A stretch of DNA of 64,000 bases. It comes from Actinoallomurus sp050942425 (GTDB lineage Bacteria; Actinomycetota; Actinomycetes; Streptosporangiales; Streptosporangiaceae). The stretch covers positions 3,286,001-3,350,000 of the forward strand of contig NZ_CP192063.1 of the NCBI RefSeq assembly GCF_050942425.1, in the 5' to 3' direction. Below are positions 7,859 to 16,345 of the stretch, piece by piece (the first letter of the stretch is position 1; every line of letters starts with the position of its first letter). The notes beneath the pieces were generated by a model, which saw only the letters and a list, made by a program, of their open reading frames with translations, was not told where the DNA came from and made no database searches. A program made the position numbers and the translations under genes.

Positions 7859-8524
7859 ATGGCCGTGCAAATCGCTCCCAGCATCCTGTCCGCCGACTTC
7901 GCCCGCCTCGCCGACGAGGTGACGGCCGTCGCAAGCGCCGACTGGATCCACGTCGACGTGATGGACAACCACTTCGTGCCCAACCTCACCATCGGGCTGC
8001 CGGTGGTCGAGTCGCTGCTCAAGGTCACGCCGCTGCCGCTGGACTGCCACCTGATGATCGAGGACCCGGACCGGTGGGCCCCCGGCTACGCCGAGGCGGG
8101 CGCGTCCAGCGTGACCATCCACGCGGAGGCCGCGAGCGCCCCGATCCGTACGCTGCGGGCGATCCGTTCGGTGGGAGCGCGTGCCGGGCTGGCGCTGAAC
8201 CCGGGCACCGCCGTCGAGCAGTACGCCGACCTGCTGCCCGAGATCGACATGATGCTCGTGATGACGGTCGAGCCGGGCTTCGGCGGCCAGTCTTTCCTCG
8301 ACGTGGTGCTGCCCAAGGTGCGGCGTGCCCGGGAGCTGATCAAGGGCCGGAAGCTGGACGTCTGGCTGCAGGTCGACGGCGGCGTCAACGCCGAGACGAT
8401 CGAGCGCTGCGCCGAGGCGGGCGCGGACGTCTTCGTGGCGGGCTCGGCGGTCTACTCCGCCGACGACCCCGCCGAGGCCGTCCGCTCCCTGCGCGAGCAG
8501 GCGAGCGCCGCCTACACCGCGTAG
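7859..8524 (+). CDS. rpe: Ribulose-phosphate 3-epimerase
   Basis: Interconverts ribulose-5-phosphate and xylulose-5-phosphate in the pentose phosphate pathway; ribulose-5-phosphate is also a riboflavin precursor. The 221-residue TIM barrel shows APSILSADFARL, the metal-binding HVDVMDNHFVPNLT (31-44), DCHLMIEDP, MTVEPGFGGQSF and the catalytic VDGGVN. I chose the ATG at 7859 because the protein then begins MAVQIAPS like its relatives; only a weak GAG lies upstream. With TACACT at 7843-7848 the leader would be only a few bases long. Confidence 0.95.
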   Translation: MAVQIAPSILSADFARLADEVTAVASADWIHVDVMDNHFVPNLTIGLPVVESLLKVTPLPLDCHLMIEDPDRWAPGYAEAGASSVTIHAEAASAPIRTLRAIRSVGARAGLALNPGTAVEQYADLLPEIDMMLVMTVEPGFGGQSFLDVVLPKVRRARELIKGRKLDVWLQVDGGVNAETIERCAEAGADVFVAGSAVYSADDPAEAVRSLREQASAAYTA

Positions 8525-8550
8525 CCTGCGCCTGCCTGAGCGAGCCGCGA

Positions 8551-8810
8551 GCGCCGCTCGCACAGCGCCGCTCGCACAGCGCCGCTCGCACAGCGCCGCT
8601 CGCACAGCGCCGCTCGCACAGCGCCGCTCGCACAGCGCCGCTCGCACAGCGCCGCTCGCACAGCGCCGCTCGCACAGCGCCGCTCGCACAGCGCCGCTCG
8701 CACAGCGCCGCTCGCACAGCGCCGCTCGCACAGCGCCGCTCGCACAGCGCCGCTCGCACAGCGCCGCTCGCACAGCGCCGCTCGCACAGCGCCGCTCGCA
8801 CAGCGCCGCT
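8551..8810. repeat. Tandem array of a 14-bp unit, 18 perfect copies
   Basis: GCGCCGCTCGCACA is repeated 18 times without error from 8551 to 8802, followed by a partial unit at 8803-8810. It begins about 26 bp after the rpe stop. On the minus strand the array gives repeating CERRCASGAVRAAL-type open frames, which I regard as spurious. The lack of mismatches suggests recent expansion or ongoing homogenisation. Confidence 0.95.
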
Positions 8811-9306
8811 CACACCGGGTCGCGGCGTCCGCGTCGCACCGTCCGCGTCGCGCCGAGGCCGCGCCGTGTCTGCCTCGTCGCCGTCGCGCGAGCGGGTCAC
8901 GAGTTCGCGGGCCGCCGCCTCACACCGCGCCGCCCGCACCGGGTCGCACCGCACCGCACCGCACCGCGTCGCACCGCACCGTGCCCGCATCGCACCTCCC
9001 GCGTCACGCCGCCTACGCCCGCGTCGCACCGCTTACGTGCACCGCTTACGTCCGCTCACGCTCGCGTCGCACCGCACCGCGTCCGCGTCGCGCCGCTCAT
9101 GCCGCACCGCCCACGCCCGCGCCTCGTCGGCCTCGTCGGCGTCGCGCGAGCGGGTCGCGAGTTCACCGGGCCGCCGCGTATACCGAGTAGGCGCCGGTCG
9201 GCGTCGCGTGGGTGGGCCACGGGTTCACCGGCCATGAGGCCGCCGCTTGCGTCTCGGCGGCTGTCACGGTGCGTCCGTGCGCCTCGCCGGCCGTGACGGC
9301 GCGGTC
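8811..9306. repeat. Low-complexity CGCACC/CGTCGC-rich intergenic DNA
   Basis: This stretch between the 14-bp array and the MBL-fold gene is made of short degenerate words such as CGCACCG and CGTCGC in irregular order. I see no gene, ribosome binding site or clear hairpin in it. Confidence 0.7.
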
Positions 9307-10329
9307 CTACGCTTCGTAGACCACGGCGCCGTCGCCGTTCGGGTGGCTGCGCAGCCGGCCTTGGGTGACGAGCACCAGCAGGTGCGCCTGGGTCTCGGTG
9401 GTGGCCAGCATCTGGTTGAACATGTCGAGGTCGTCGAAGTGGCGTTCTCGCCGGGTCCAGGTCAGGGCGCGGGCCGTCTCGTACGCCGTGCCCGAACCCG
9501 CGGTGACGGCCGCCGCGCAGGCGTCGAGGCGGTCGGCGTGGTGGGCCAGGAGGGCGTCGACGCGGGCGTGCACGCTGTCGGTGACGGGGCCGTGGGCGGG
9601 GAGCAGCCGCAGGTCGGGGAGTTCCCGGACGATCCGGAGGGAGTCCAGGTACGCGCCGAGGGGGGACGCGCCCGGAACGCTCTCGAAACCGATGGACGGC
9701 GTGATGTGGGGCAGGACGTGGTCGCCGGCGAACATCAGCCCGTCGTCGAGGTCGGCGAAGACGAGATGCCCCCGGGTGTGGCCCGGCGTGGGGACGGCGA
9801 GGAGGTCCCGGCCGCCCAGCGGCAGCTCCGTACGGCCGTCGATCCAGTCGTCCGGCATCTCCCACTCGAGGACGTCGTGGCCGCCCTCCCGCCAGGCGGC
9901 CTTCAGGCGCTCGACGAGCGGGCGCGCTCCGCACACAAGGAGTTGCGCGAGCTGCGGGGAGTCCTCGCGCCGGAGCGGCCCCGTGAGGAGCTCCAGGGTC
10001 GGGCGTTCGCCGATGCCGAGGCTGACCCGCGTCCCGAACTCCCGGCGGACGGCCACCGCCTGCGTGTAGTGGTCGCGGTGGACGTGGGTGACGAGGAACC
10101 GCGTGATGTCCCCGAGGCCGTACCCGATCTCCTTCAGCGCCGTTTCGAGCTGCCGCCGGGACTCCTCGAGGGCCCAGCCGCCGTCGATCAGGACCAGCCC
10201 GTCCTCGCCCGCGACCGCGTAGACGTTGACGGCGCGGAGGCCGTCGCTCGGCAAGGGCAGGGGGATGCGGTGCACGCCCGGTGCCACCTGGAACGCTCCA
10301 GGCTCCGTCCACTGCGTCCGCTGCGTCAT
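9307..10329 (-). CDS. MBL-fold metallo-hydrolase
   Basis: 340-residue metallo-beta-lactamase superfamily protein. The zinc motif HVHRDH (residues 82-87) is complete, preceded by VNVYAVAGEDGLVLIDGGW and followed by GHTRGH and a GDHVLP segment holding further ligands. The C-terminal helical extension is typical of family members acting on thioesters or lactones, but the substrate cannot be predicted. It lies alone between rpe and the riboflavin operon, and its promoter region faces the FMN riboswitch. Confidence 0.88.
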   Translation of the reverse strand: MTQRTQWTEPGAFQVAPGVHRIPLPLPSDGLRAVNVYAVAGEDGLVLIDGGWALEESRRQLETALKEIGYGLGDITRFLVTHVHRDHYTQAVAVRREFGTRVSLGIGERPTLELLTGPLRREDSPQLAQLLVCGARPLVERLKAAWREGGHDVLEWEMPDDWIDGRTELPLGGRDLLAVPTPGHTRGHLVFADLDDGLMFAGDHVLPHITPSIGFESVPGASPLGAYLDSLRIVRELPDLRLLPAHGPVTDSVHARVDALLAHHADRLDACAAAVTAGSGTAYETARALTWTRRERHFDDLDMFNQMLATTETQAHLLVLVTQGRLRSHPNGDGAVVYEA

Positions 10330-10517
10330 CGGCCCGCCTCATCTTTCGCGCTAGAACGACATTCGATCTATATCGGACCAGGGGCGGCCCGCGCCATCGT
10401 TAGCCTAGCCAAGTTTCAAAATTAACCAAGCGAGCGCTTGCTTGGCCGGATGTGGACGTGCGCATCCTCACATATGGCGTGGAATGCCCGGCGTGGCACA
10501 CTGGTTGGGAGTCAGTA

Positions 10518-10645
10518 AGCGTGCTCCGGGGTCGGTGAAATTCCGAACCGGCGGTGACAGTCCGCGACCCGGCCGAAACCATCGGCCGGTTGACCCGGTG
10601 AAACTCCGGGACCGACGGTTAAAGTCCGGATGGGAGGCAGCGCGC
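10518..10645 (+). ncRNA. FMN riboswitch (RFN element)
   Basis: The conserved RFN core is readable: GCTCCGGGGTCGGTGAAATT, then CGGCGGTGACAGTCC, a variable ACCCGGCCGAAACC stem, GGTGAAACTCCGGGACCGAC, and GGTTAAAGTCCGGATGGGAG. It lies about 70 bp upstream of ribD. FMN binding would repress the riboflavin operon. Downstream, GCCC/GGGC and TGTGGC-CTT-GCCACA (10673-10687) hairpins precede the ribD ribosome binding site; with no T-run, control is probably translational. Confidence 0.95.
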
Positions 10646-10715
10646 GGCCGTGCCCTTCGTGGGCATGGCATCTGTGGCCTTGCCACACACCCGGAGCCTG
10701 ATGAGGGAGGCCCGG

Positions 10716-11858
10716 GTGACCGATCATCCCGCGCAGGAGCGGGCGATGCGCCGGGCGCTGGCGCTCGCCGTCCGCGCCCGCGGTGAGACCAGCCCCAATC
10801 CCGTCGTCGGCTGTGTCGTCCTCGACGCCGCCGGAGAGGTCGTCGGCGAGGGGTACCACGCCTACGCCGGCGGACCGCACGCCGAGATCGTCGCGCTCCG
10901 GGAGGCCGCGGGCCGTGCCCAGGGCGGCACTCTCGTCGTCACCCTCGAACCCTGCGACCACCAGGGCCGTACCGGCCCGTGCACCCTCGCCGTCATCGAC
11001 GCCGGCGTCCGGCGTGTCGTCTACGCGGTCGCCGACCCCGACCCCGTCGCGGGCGGCGGAGCCCGCCGGCTCGCCGAGGCGGGCATCGAGGTCGAGGGCG
11101 GGCTGCTCGCCGACGAGGCCGAGCGGGCCAACGCCGAGTGGCTCACCCGCACCCGGCTGAACCGGCCGCACGTCACCTGGAAGTTCGCCGCGACGCTGGA
11201 CGGCCGGTCCGCCGCCGCCGACGGCACCAGCCAGTGGATCACCGGCCCGGAGGCCCGGCACGACGTCCACGAGCTCCGCGCCCGCTGCGACGCGATCGTC
11301 GTCGGCGCCGGGACCGTGCTGGCCGACGATCCCCGCCTGACCGTACGGGGCGTGCAGCGCCACGATCACCTGCTCATGTCCCGCAGGCCGTTGCGCGTCG
11401 TCGTCGACGGCCGGGCGCGTACGCCGCTGACCAGCCGGATCCTGGACGACGAGGCCCCCACGCTGATCGCCGTCGCGGAGGACGCCGACACCACGGCGCT
11501 GGAGGCCCGCACGGCCGTCGTCCGCCTGCCGCGCGGCGACGGCGGGCTCGACCTGGCCGCCCTCCTCGCCGAGCTGCGCGACCGGCAGATCGTCTCGGTC
11601 CTCCTCGAAGGCGGCCCGACGCTCGCCGGCGGGTTCCTGGCCGCCGGACTGGTCGACCGGGTCGTCGCCTACCTCGCCCCCACGCTCCTCGGCTCCGGCA
11701 CCACCGCGCTCGGCGCGGCGGGCGTCGGCACGCTCGCCGAGGCCCACCACCTGCAGATCGAGGACGTCACGCGGGTCGGCCCGGACCTGCGCGTCACCGC
11801 CGTACCGCAAGCCGCCGAAACCCCCACCCGGCCGGTAGCGGCCCGAAGGGAGCACTGA
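10716..11858 (+). CDS. ribD: Bifunctional riboflavin deaminase/reductase RibD
   Basis: Second and third steps of riboflavin synthesis: deamination of the pyrimidine and reduction of the ribosyl side chain. The N-terminal deaminase has zinc ligands in H55-A-E57 and C80/C89 (PCDHQGRTGPC). The C-terminal reductase carries TWKFAATLDGRSAA and LLEGGPTLAGGFL. I chose GTG 10716 because GGAGG lies 5 bases upstream, giving 380 residues; an ATG at 10701 is possible. First gene behind the FMN riboswitch. Its stop TGA directly abuts the ATG of ribE. Confidence 0.94.
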   Translation: MTDHPAQERAMRRALALAVRARGETSPNPVVGCVVLDAAGEVVGEGYHAYAGGPHAEIVALREAAGRAQGGTLVVTLEPCDHQGRTGPCTLAVIDAGVRRVVYAVADPDPVAGGGARRLAEAGIEVEGGLLADEAERANAEWLTRTRLNRPHVTWKFAATLDGRSAAADGTSQWITGPEARHDVHELRARCDAIVVGAGTVLADDPRLTVRGVQRHDHLLMSRRPLRVVVDGRARTPLTSRILDDEAPTLIAVAEDADTTALEARTAVVRLPRGDGGLDLAALLAELRDRQIVSVLLEGGPTLAGGFLAAGLVDRVVAYLAPTLLGSGTTALGAAGVGTLAEAHHLQIEDVTRVGPDLRVTAVPQAAETPTRPVAARREH

Positions 11859-12458
11859 ATGTTCACCGGAATCGTCGAGGAACTCGGCGAGGTGGTCGCG
11901 CTCGAACCGGCGGCGGACTCCGCCCGGCTCACCGTCCGCGGCCCGCTCGTCGTGTCCGACGCCGTGCACGGCGCGTCCATCGCCGTCAACGGGGTCTGCC
12001 TCACCGTGACCGACGTCAAGGACGACGCCTTCACCGTCGACGTCATGAAGGAGACGCTCGACCGGTCCAGCCTCGCCGGCCTGAAGCCCGGATCGCCGGT
12101 CAACCTCGAACGCCCCGTACGGCCGACCGACCGGCTCGGCGGCCACATCGTCCAGGGCCACGTCGACGGCGTCGGCCGCGTCGTGTCCCGCGAGCCCGGC
12201 GACCGCTGGGAGGTCGTGACGGTCGAACTGCCCCCGCAGCTGGCCCGCTACGTCGTCGAGAAGGGCTCGATCACGGTCGACGGCGTCAGCCTCACCGTCG
12301 TCGAGGCCCGCGACGACGCCTTCACGATCGCGCTGATCCCGACGACGCTCGAGCTGACCACCCTGGGACGCAAGGGCCCCGGCGACCCGGTCAACCTCGA
12401 GGTCGACGTCGTCGCCAAGTACGTCGAGCGGCTCGTCACGGCCGGTGGGTCCCGGTGA
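11859..12458 (+). CDS. ribE: Riboflavin synthase alpha chain
   Basis: Dismutates two 6,7-dimethyl-8-ribityllumazine molecules to riboflavin. The 199-residue protein begins MFTGIVEELGEV, the family signature, and contains two homologous lumazine-binding barrels (AVNGVCLTV in the first, TVDGVSLTV in the second) linked by a GGHIVQGHVDG segment. It starts immediately after the ribD stop and overlaps the next gene by GTGA at 12455-12458, so it lies within a tightly packed operon. Confidence 0.95.
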   Translation: MFTGIVEELGEVVALEPAADSARLTVRGPLVVSDAVHGASIAVNGVCLTVTDVKDDAFTVDVMKETLDRSSLAGLKPGSPVNLERPVRPTDRLGGHIVQGHVDGVGRVVSREPGDRWEVVTVELPPQLARYVVEKGSITVDGVSLTVVEARDDAFTIALIPTTLELTTLGRKGPGDPVNLEVDVVAKYVERLVTAGGSR

Positions 12459-13102
12459 GCTCCTGGACCCAGGCGGGCGTCACCGTCCTCGGCGAGAAGG
12501 TCCTGTGGACCGACCTGGTGGGCAACGTCCTGTCCCTGGGCACGGTCCTGCTGGCGATCCGCCGCACGATCTGGACCTGGCCCGTGCAGATCGCCGGCGC
12601 GGCGCTCCTCCTCGTCGCCTCGCTCAGCGCGCACGCGCCGGGCAACGCGCTCAAGCAGGTGATGTTCCTGGCACTGGCCTCGTACGGCTGGGTCCGGTGG
12701 CTGCGCGGCCTCCGGAAGAGCCGGGAACTGGCCGTGCGCCCGGCCACCCCGCGCGAACGCACCGCGCTCATCGGGGTGCTCGCGGCGGGCACCGTCGCGG
12801 TGGCCCTGCTGTTCGCGAACATCCCCTGGCTGCAGATCTCCTGGTCGCCGCTGGCCAACGCGTACATCTTCGTCGGCAGCGCGGTCGCGACGTTCGCGCA
12901 GAGCCGCGCGCTCGTCGACTTCTGGGTCATCTGGGTCCTCGTCGACCTGGTCGGCGTCCCCCTGGCGTTCAAGTCGGGGCTGTACGTCTCCGGCGCGGCG
13001 TACGGGATCTTCTTCATTCTCGTCCTCGCCGGTTTCCGTGACTGGCTGAAGCAGTACCGCCGGCAGCGGCGGCACACCGAGCCCAAGGTGGTGGCGGCAT
13101 GA
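12455..13102 (+). CDS. ribM: PnuC-family transporter, probable riboflavin transporter RibM
   Basis: 215-residue integral membrane protein with about seven hydrophobic segments. It has the PnuC-type aromatic motif TIWTWPVQIAGAAL and, near the C-terminus, a DFWVIWVLVDLVGVPL segment. PnuC proteins import nicotinamide riboside, but members inside FMN-riboswitch-controlled rib operons (RibM/PnuX of Corynebacterium and Streptomyces) carry riboflavin, so that is the likely cargo. GTG 12455 overlaps the ribE stop, and its own TGA overlaps the ATG of ribBA. A longer upstream reading frame is a shadow of ribD/ribE. Confidence 0.85.
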   Translation: MSSWTQAGVTVLGEKVLWTDLVGNVLSLGTVLLAIRRTIWTWPVQIAGAALLLVASLSAHAPGNALKQVMFLALASYGWVRWLRGLRKSRELAVRPATPRERTALIGVLAAGTVAVALLFANIPWLQISWSPLANAYIFVGSAVATFAQSRALVDFWVIWVLVDLVGVPLAFKSGLYVSGAAYGIFFILVLAGFRDWLKQYRRQRRHTEPKVVAA

Positions 13103-14307
13103 GTTTCGACAGCGTCGAAGATGCGATCGCGGACATCGCGGCCGGCAAGGCGGTGGTCGTCGTCGACGACGCCGACCGGGAGAACGAAGGCGACCTCATC
13201 TTCGCCGCCTCCAAGGCGACGCCGGAGCTGGTGGCCTTCACGATCCGGTACAGCAGCGGCGTGATCTGCGTGCCGATGGAGGGCCCGGACCTCGACCGGC
13301 TGCAGATCCCCCTGATGACGGCGCACAACAACGAGCGGATGCGCACGGCGTACACCGTCAGCGTCGACGCCCGCGACGGCGTGGACACCGGCATCTCCGC
13401 CGCCGACCGCGCCCACACGATCCGCACGCTCGCCGACTCGGCGACCGAGCCGTACGAGCTGGTCCGGCCCGGCCACATCTTCCCGCTGCGCTACCGCGAC
13501 GGCGGGGTGCTGCGGCGTCGCGGGCACACCGAGGCGGCGGTCGACCTGGCGCGGCTGGCCGGGCTGACCCCGGCCGGGGTGCTGGCCGAGGTCGTCAACG
13601 ACGACGGCACGATGGCGCGGCTGCCGCAGCTGGAGATCTTCGCCAAGGAGCACGACCTCAAGCTGATCTCGATCGAACAGCTCGTGGAGTACCGCAAGCG
13701 GACCGAGCGGATGGTCGAGCGCATCACCGAGACCCGGATCCCCAACCGCCACGGCATGTGGCGCGCGGTCGGCTACGCCAGCGAGGTGGACGACGGCGAG
13801 CACATCGCCCTCGTGTACGGCGACCTGGGCGACGGCGAGGACGTCCTCGTCCGGGCCCACTCGGAGTGCCTGACCGGCGACGTGCTCGGCTCCGAGCGCT
13901 GCGACTGCGGCACCCAGCTCGAGGCCGCGATGGCCGCGATCGCCGCCGAAGGCAGGGGAGTGCTGCTGTACCTGCGCGGCCACGAGGGCCGGGGCATCGG
14001 CCTGCTGGCCAAGCTGCGCGCTTACCAGCGCCAGGACGACGGCTCCGACACCGTCGACGCCAACCTCGAGCTCGGCCTGCCCGTGGACGCCCGCGAGTAC
14101 GGCAACGCGGCGCAGATGCTGCTCGACCTCGGCATCCGGTCCGTCCGGGTGCTGACCAACAACCCGGCCAAGGTCGCCGGGCTGGAGAGCTTCGGCGTCG
14201 AGGTACGCGGACGGGAGTCGCTGCCCGTCTCCGTCACCGAGCACAACCGGCGCTACCTCGCCGCCAAGCGCGACCGCCTCGGCCACACGATCGGAGACCT
14301 GGGATGA
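13099..14307 (+). CDS. ribBA: Bifunctional DHBP synthase / GTP cyclohydrolase II
   Basis: Catalyses both entry reactions of riboflavin synthesis. Residues 1-200 are 3,4-dihydroxy-2-butanone-4-phosphate synthase, with DDADRENEGDL (metal-binding acidic cluster at 28-32) and RRRGHTEAAVDL. Residues 205-402 are GTP cyclohydrolase II, with zinc cysteines C257, C268 and C270 (ECLTGDVLGSERCDCG), LRGHEGRGIGL and TNNPAKVAGLE. Both halves appear complete at 402 residues. ATG overlaps the ribM stop as ATGA. Confidence 0.95.
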   Translation: MSFDSVEDAIADIAAGKAVVVVDDADRENEGDLIFAASKATPELVAFTIRYSSGVICVPMEGPDLDRLQIPLMTAHNNERMRTAYTVSVDARDGVDTGISAADRAHTIRTLADSATEPYELVRPGHIFPLRYRDGGVLRRRGHTEAAVDLARLAGLTPAGVLAEVVNDDGTMARLPQLEIFAKEHDLKLISIEQLVEYRKRTERMVERITETRIPNRHGMWRAVGYASEVDDGEHIALVYGDLGDGEDVLVRAHSECLTGDVLGSERCDCGTQLEAAMAAIAAEGRGVLLYLRGHEGRGIGLLAKLRAYQRQDDGSDTVDANLELGLPVDAREYGNAAQMLLDLGIRSVRVLTNNPAKVAGLESFGVEVRGRESLPVSVTEHNRRYLAAKRDRLGHTIGDLG

Positions 14308-14350
14308 CCGAGCGGAGCGAAAGCACGGCGCGTCCCACGAAGGAGAGCGC

Positions 14351-14863
14351 ATGAGTGGAGTCGGACGTCCGGACGAGACCTTCGTCGACGCCTCAGGGCT
14401 GCGGCTGGGCATCGTCTGCACCCGGTGGCACGCACAGGTCACCGACCAGCTCTTGGAGCGGGCCGTCGCGACGGCCAAGGAGTGCCGCGTCGCCGAGCCG
14501 GTGGTCGTGCGCGTGGCCGGCGCGCTCGAGATCCCGGTCGTCGCCCAGCAGCTCGCCCGCGACAACGACGCGGTCGTCTGCCTGGGAACGGTCATCCGCG
14601 GTGGAACCCCGCATTTCGACTACGTCTGCGACTCCGTCACCGCGGGTTTGACGAGGGTTGCCCTGGACGAAGGCACCCCGGTGGGCAATGGGGTACTAAC
14701 ATGTGAGACGCTCGACCAGGCATTGGACCGATGCGGGCTGGACCACAGCCACGAGGACAAAGGGATGGAGGCGACCGTGGCCGCTCTTGATACGGCACTG
14801 ACCCTGCGAGGTCTTCGGCACCACGGTCACGCGCGGCATGACGCGGAGCATCTGGGCTCCTGA
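14351..14863 (+). CDS. ribH: 6,7-dimethyl-8-ribityllumazine synthase
   Basis: Condenses the pyrimidine and DHBP to lumazine, the penultimate step, forming an icosahedral or pentameric shell. The 170-residue protein shows VAGALEIPVVAQ, GTVIRGGTPHFDYV with the catalytic His, and GNGVLTCETLDQALDRCG. AAGGAG lies 6 bases before the ATG. It is 43 bp behind ribBA in the same operon. The C-terminal HHGHARHDAEH tail is histidine-rich and longer than usual. Confidence 0.95.
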   Translation: MSGVGRPDETFVDASGLRLGIVCTRWHAQVTDQLLERAVATAKECRVAEPVVVRVAGALEIPVVAQQLARDNDAVVCLGTVIRGGTPHFDYVCDSVTAGLTRVALDEGTPVGNGVLTCETLDQALDRCGLDHSHEDKGMEATVAALDTALTLRGLRHHGHARHDAEHLGS

Positions 14864-14909
14864 GCGTCGACGCCGCGATACCCATCTCTCGCAGAAAGGT
14901 TCATCAACC

Positions 14910-15785
14910 GTGCTGTCACTCGTGCTGCCCAAGGGCTCTCTGGAGAAGGCGACGTTCGAGCTGTTCGACGCCGCCGACCTGACCGTCCGCCGCGGCTCCG
15001 ATCGCGACTACCGCGCCTCGATCGACGATCCGCGGATCGACCGGGTCCGCGTCCTGCGGCCGCAGGAGATCCCGACCTACCTCGAGCAGGGTCTGTTCGA
15101 CCTCGGCATCACCGGGCGCGACTGGATCACCGAGACCAATGCCGACGTCGTCTCGCTCGGCGAGCTGAAGTACTCCAAGGCCACGTCCAACCCGGTGCGC
15201 GTCATCATGGCCGTGCCGAACGACGCGCCCTGGCAGACCGTCTCCGACCTGCCGGAAGGGGTGCGGATCTCCACCGAGTTCCCCGCCCTGACCGAGCGCT
15301 TTCTCGCCAAGCACGGCGTCAAGGCGCGGGTCGTGCCGTCGTACGGCGCGACCGAGGCGAAGGTCCCCGACATCGTCGACGTGATCGTCGACCTCACCGA
15401 GACCGGCTCCTCGCTGCGCAAGAACGGCCTGCGCATCCTCGACACCCTGCTGACCAGCTACACCGAGCTGGTCGCCAACCGCGAGGCGTACGAGGACGCC
15501 GACAAGCGCGCGGCCATGGAGGACATCGCGCTGCTGCTGCAGGGCGCGATCCGGGCCCGCGGCAACGTCCTGCTCAAGCTCAACGTCGAGAACGGCGCGC
15601 TAGAGTCGGTCCTGGAGATCATTCCGTCGATGTCGTCGCCGACGGTCACCCCGCTGGCCGGTGGTGAGATGCACGCGGTCGAGAGCGTCGTCGCCAAGCA
15701 CGGCGTCAACACCCTGATCCCGGCGCTCAAGGCGGCGGGCGCCCGCGACATCCTCGAGATCCCGATCTCCAAGATCGTCGACTGA
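14910..15785 (+). CDS. hisG: ATP phosphoribosyltransferase (long form HisG)
   Basis: First step of histidine synthesis, joining PRPP and ATP. The 291-residue long-form enzyme has the PRPP-binding loop VDLTETGSSLRKNGLRI and a C-terminal ACT-like regulatory domain (from about residue 210) that binds histidine, so HisZ is not needed. GTG 14910 is used because the protein then starts LSLVLPKGSLEKATFELF; an AAAGG lies 10 bases upstream. It follows ribH by 46 bp. In many actinomycetes hisE sits between these two genes; it is not here. Confidence 0.93.
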   Translation: MLSLVLPKGSLEKATFELFDAADLTVRRGSDRDYRASIDDPRIDRVRVLRPQEIPTYLEQGLFDLGITGRDWITETNADVVSLGELKYSKATSNPVRVIMAVPNDAPWQTVSDLPEGVRISTEFPALTERFLAKHGVKARVVPSYGATEAKVPDIVDVIVDLTETGSSLRKNGLRILDTLLTSYTELVANREAYEDADKRAAMEDIALLLQGAIRARGNVLLKLNVENGALESVLEIIPSMSSPTVTPLAGGEMHAVESVVAKHGVNTLIPALKAAGARDILEIPISKIVD

Positions 15786-15808
15786 TTCCTGCGTAAGGCG
15801 GATCCCTC

Positions 15809-16237
15809 ATGACCACGGCGACGTGGCGGCCACGACGGGCCAGAATCGTCCCGTACGTCCTTGCGACGGTGGTCGTCGTCGGCATGATCGCCCTCGCCGT
15901 GGTCATGCCCGCCCTCTGGGGCCTCGGCGACCGGATCGGCCTGGTCGCGATCGGGCTGATCGTCGCCGGGATCCTGCACATGCTCGCCCGCAGCCGCGTG
16001 ACGGCCGACCCCGACGGGGTGACGGTCGTCAACGGGCTGCGCACGCACGAGTACGAGTGGGCGGAGGTGCTGGGCGTGTCCATGGCCGAGGGCGCACCCT
16101 GGCCCTCCCTGGACCTGGCCGACGGCTCCACCGTCGCGGTCATGGGCATCCAGTCCTCCGACGGCGAGCGCGCGAACCGCGCTCTGGGCGAGCTGGCGGC
16201 CTTGATCCGCGAACGCGGCGAGACGACGGGCCCCTGA
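15809..16237 (+). CDS. PH-domain (bPH6-type) membrane protein
   Basis: 142 residues. Two hydrophobic segments (about 14-33 and 41-59) are followed by a small domain beginning SRVTADPDGVTVVNGLRTHEYEWAE, the pattern of bacterial PH-like domains fused to two membrane helices. The same type of gene follows hisG in many actinomycetes; its role is unknown. It is probably cotranscribed with hisG (23 bp gap), and a strong hairpin follows its stop. Confidence 0.8.
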   Translation: MTTATWRPRRARIVPYVLATVVVVGMIALAVVMPALWGLGDRIGLVAIGLIVAGILHMLARSRVTADPDGVTVVNGLRTHEYEWAEVLGVSMAEGAPWPSLDLADGSTVAVMGIQSSDGERANRALGELAALIRERGETTGP

Positions 16238-16247
16238 CGTCCCGTTT

Positions 16248-16291
16248 CCGCCGAGGATTCTCGTGGTTTCGACCCCGGAAACCCTCGGCGG
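16248..16291 (+). terminator. Hairpin terminator closing the rib-hisG transcript
   Basis: CCGCCGAGG (16248-16256) pairs with CCTCGGCGG (16283-16291), and an inner GGTTTC/GAAACC pair strengthens the structure. It begins 10 bases after the stop of the PH-domain gene. Confidence 0.65.
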
Positions 16292-16345
16292 GAGACCGGG
16301 CCGCAGGCCGCCTCTTCCCACCCGGGCTCACCCGGTAGCGTCCGC

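Noticed and set aside
8512..9029. Minus- and plus-strand frames with CERRCASGAVRAAL or RRSHSAARTAPLAQ repeats
   Set aside because: Direct translation of the perfect 14-bp array; no ribosome binding site and no non-repeat protein content.
10979..12454. Arg/Pro-rich upstream extension of the ribM frame
   Set aside because: It overlaps ribD and ribE completely; the real gene starts at the GTG in the ribE stop.
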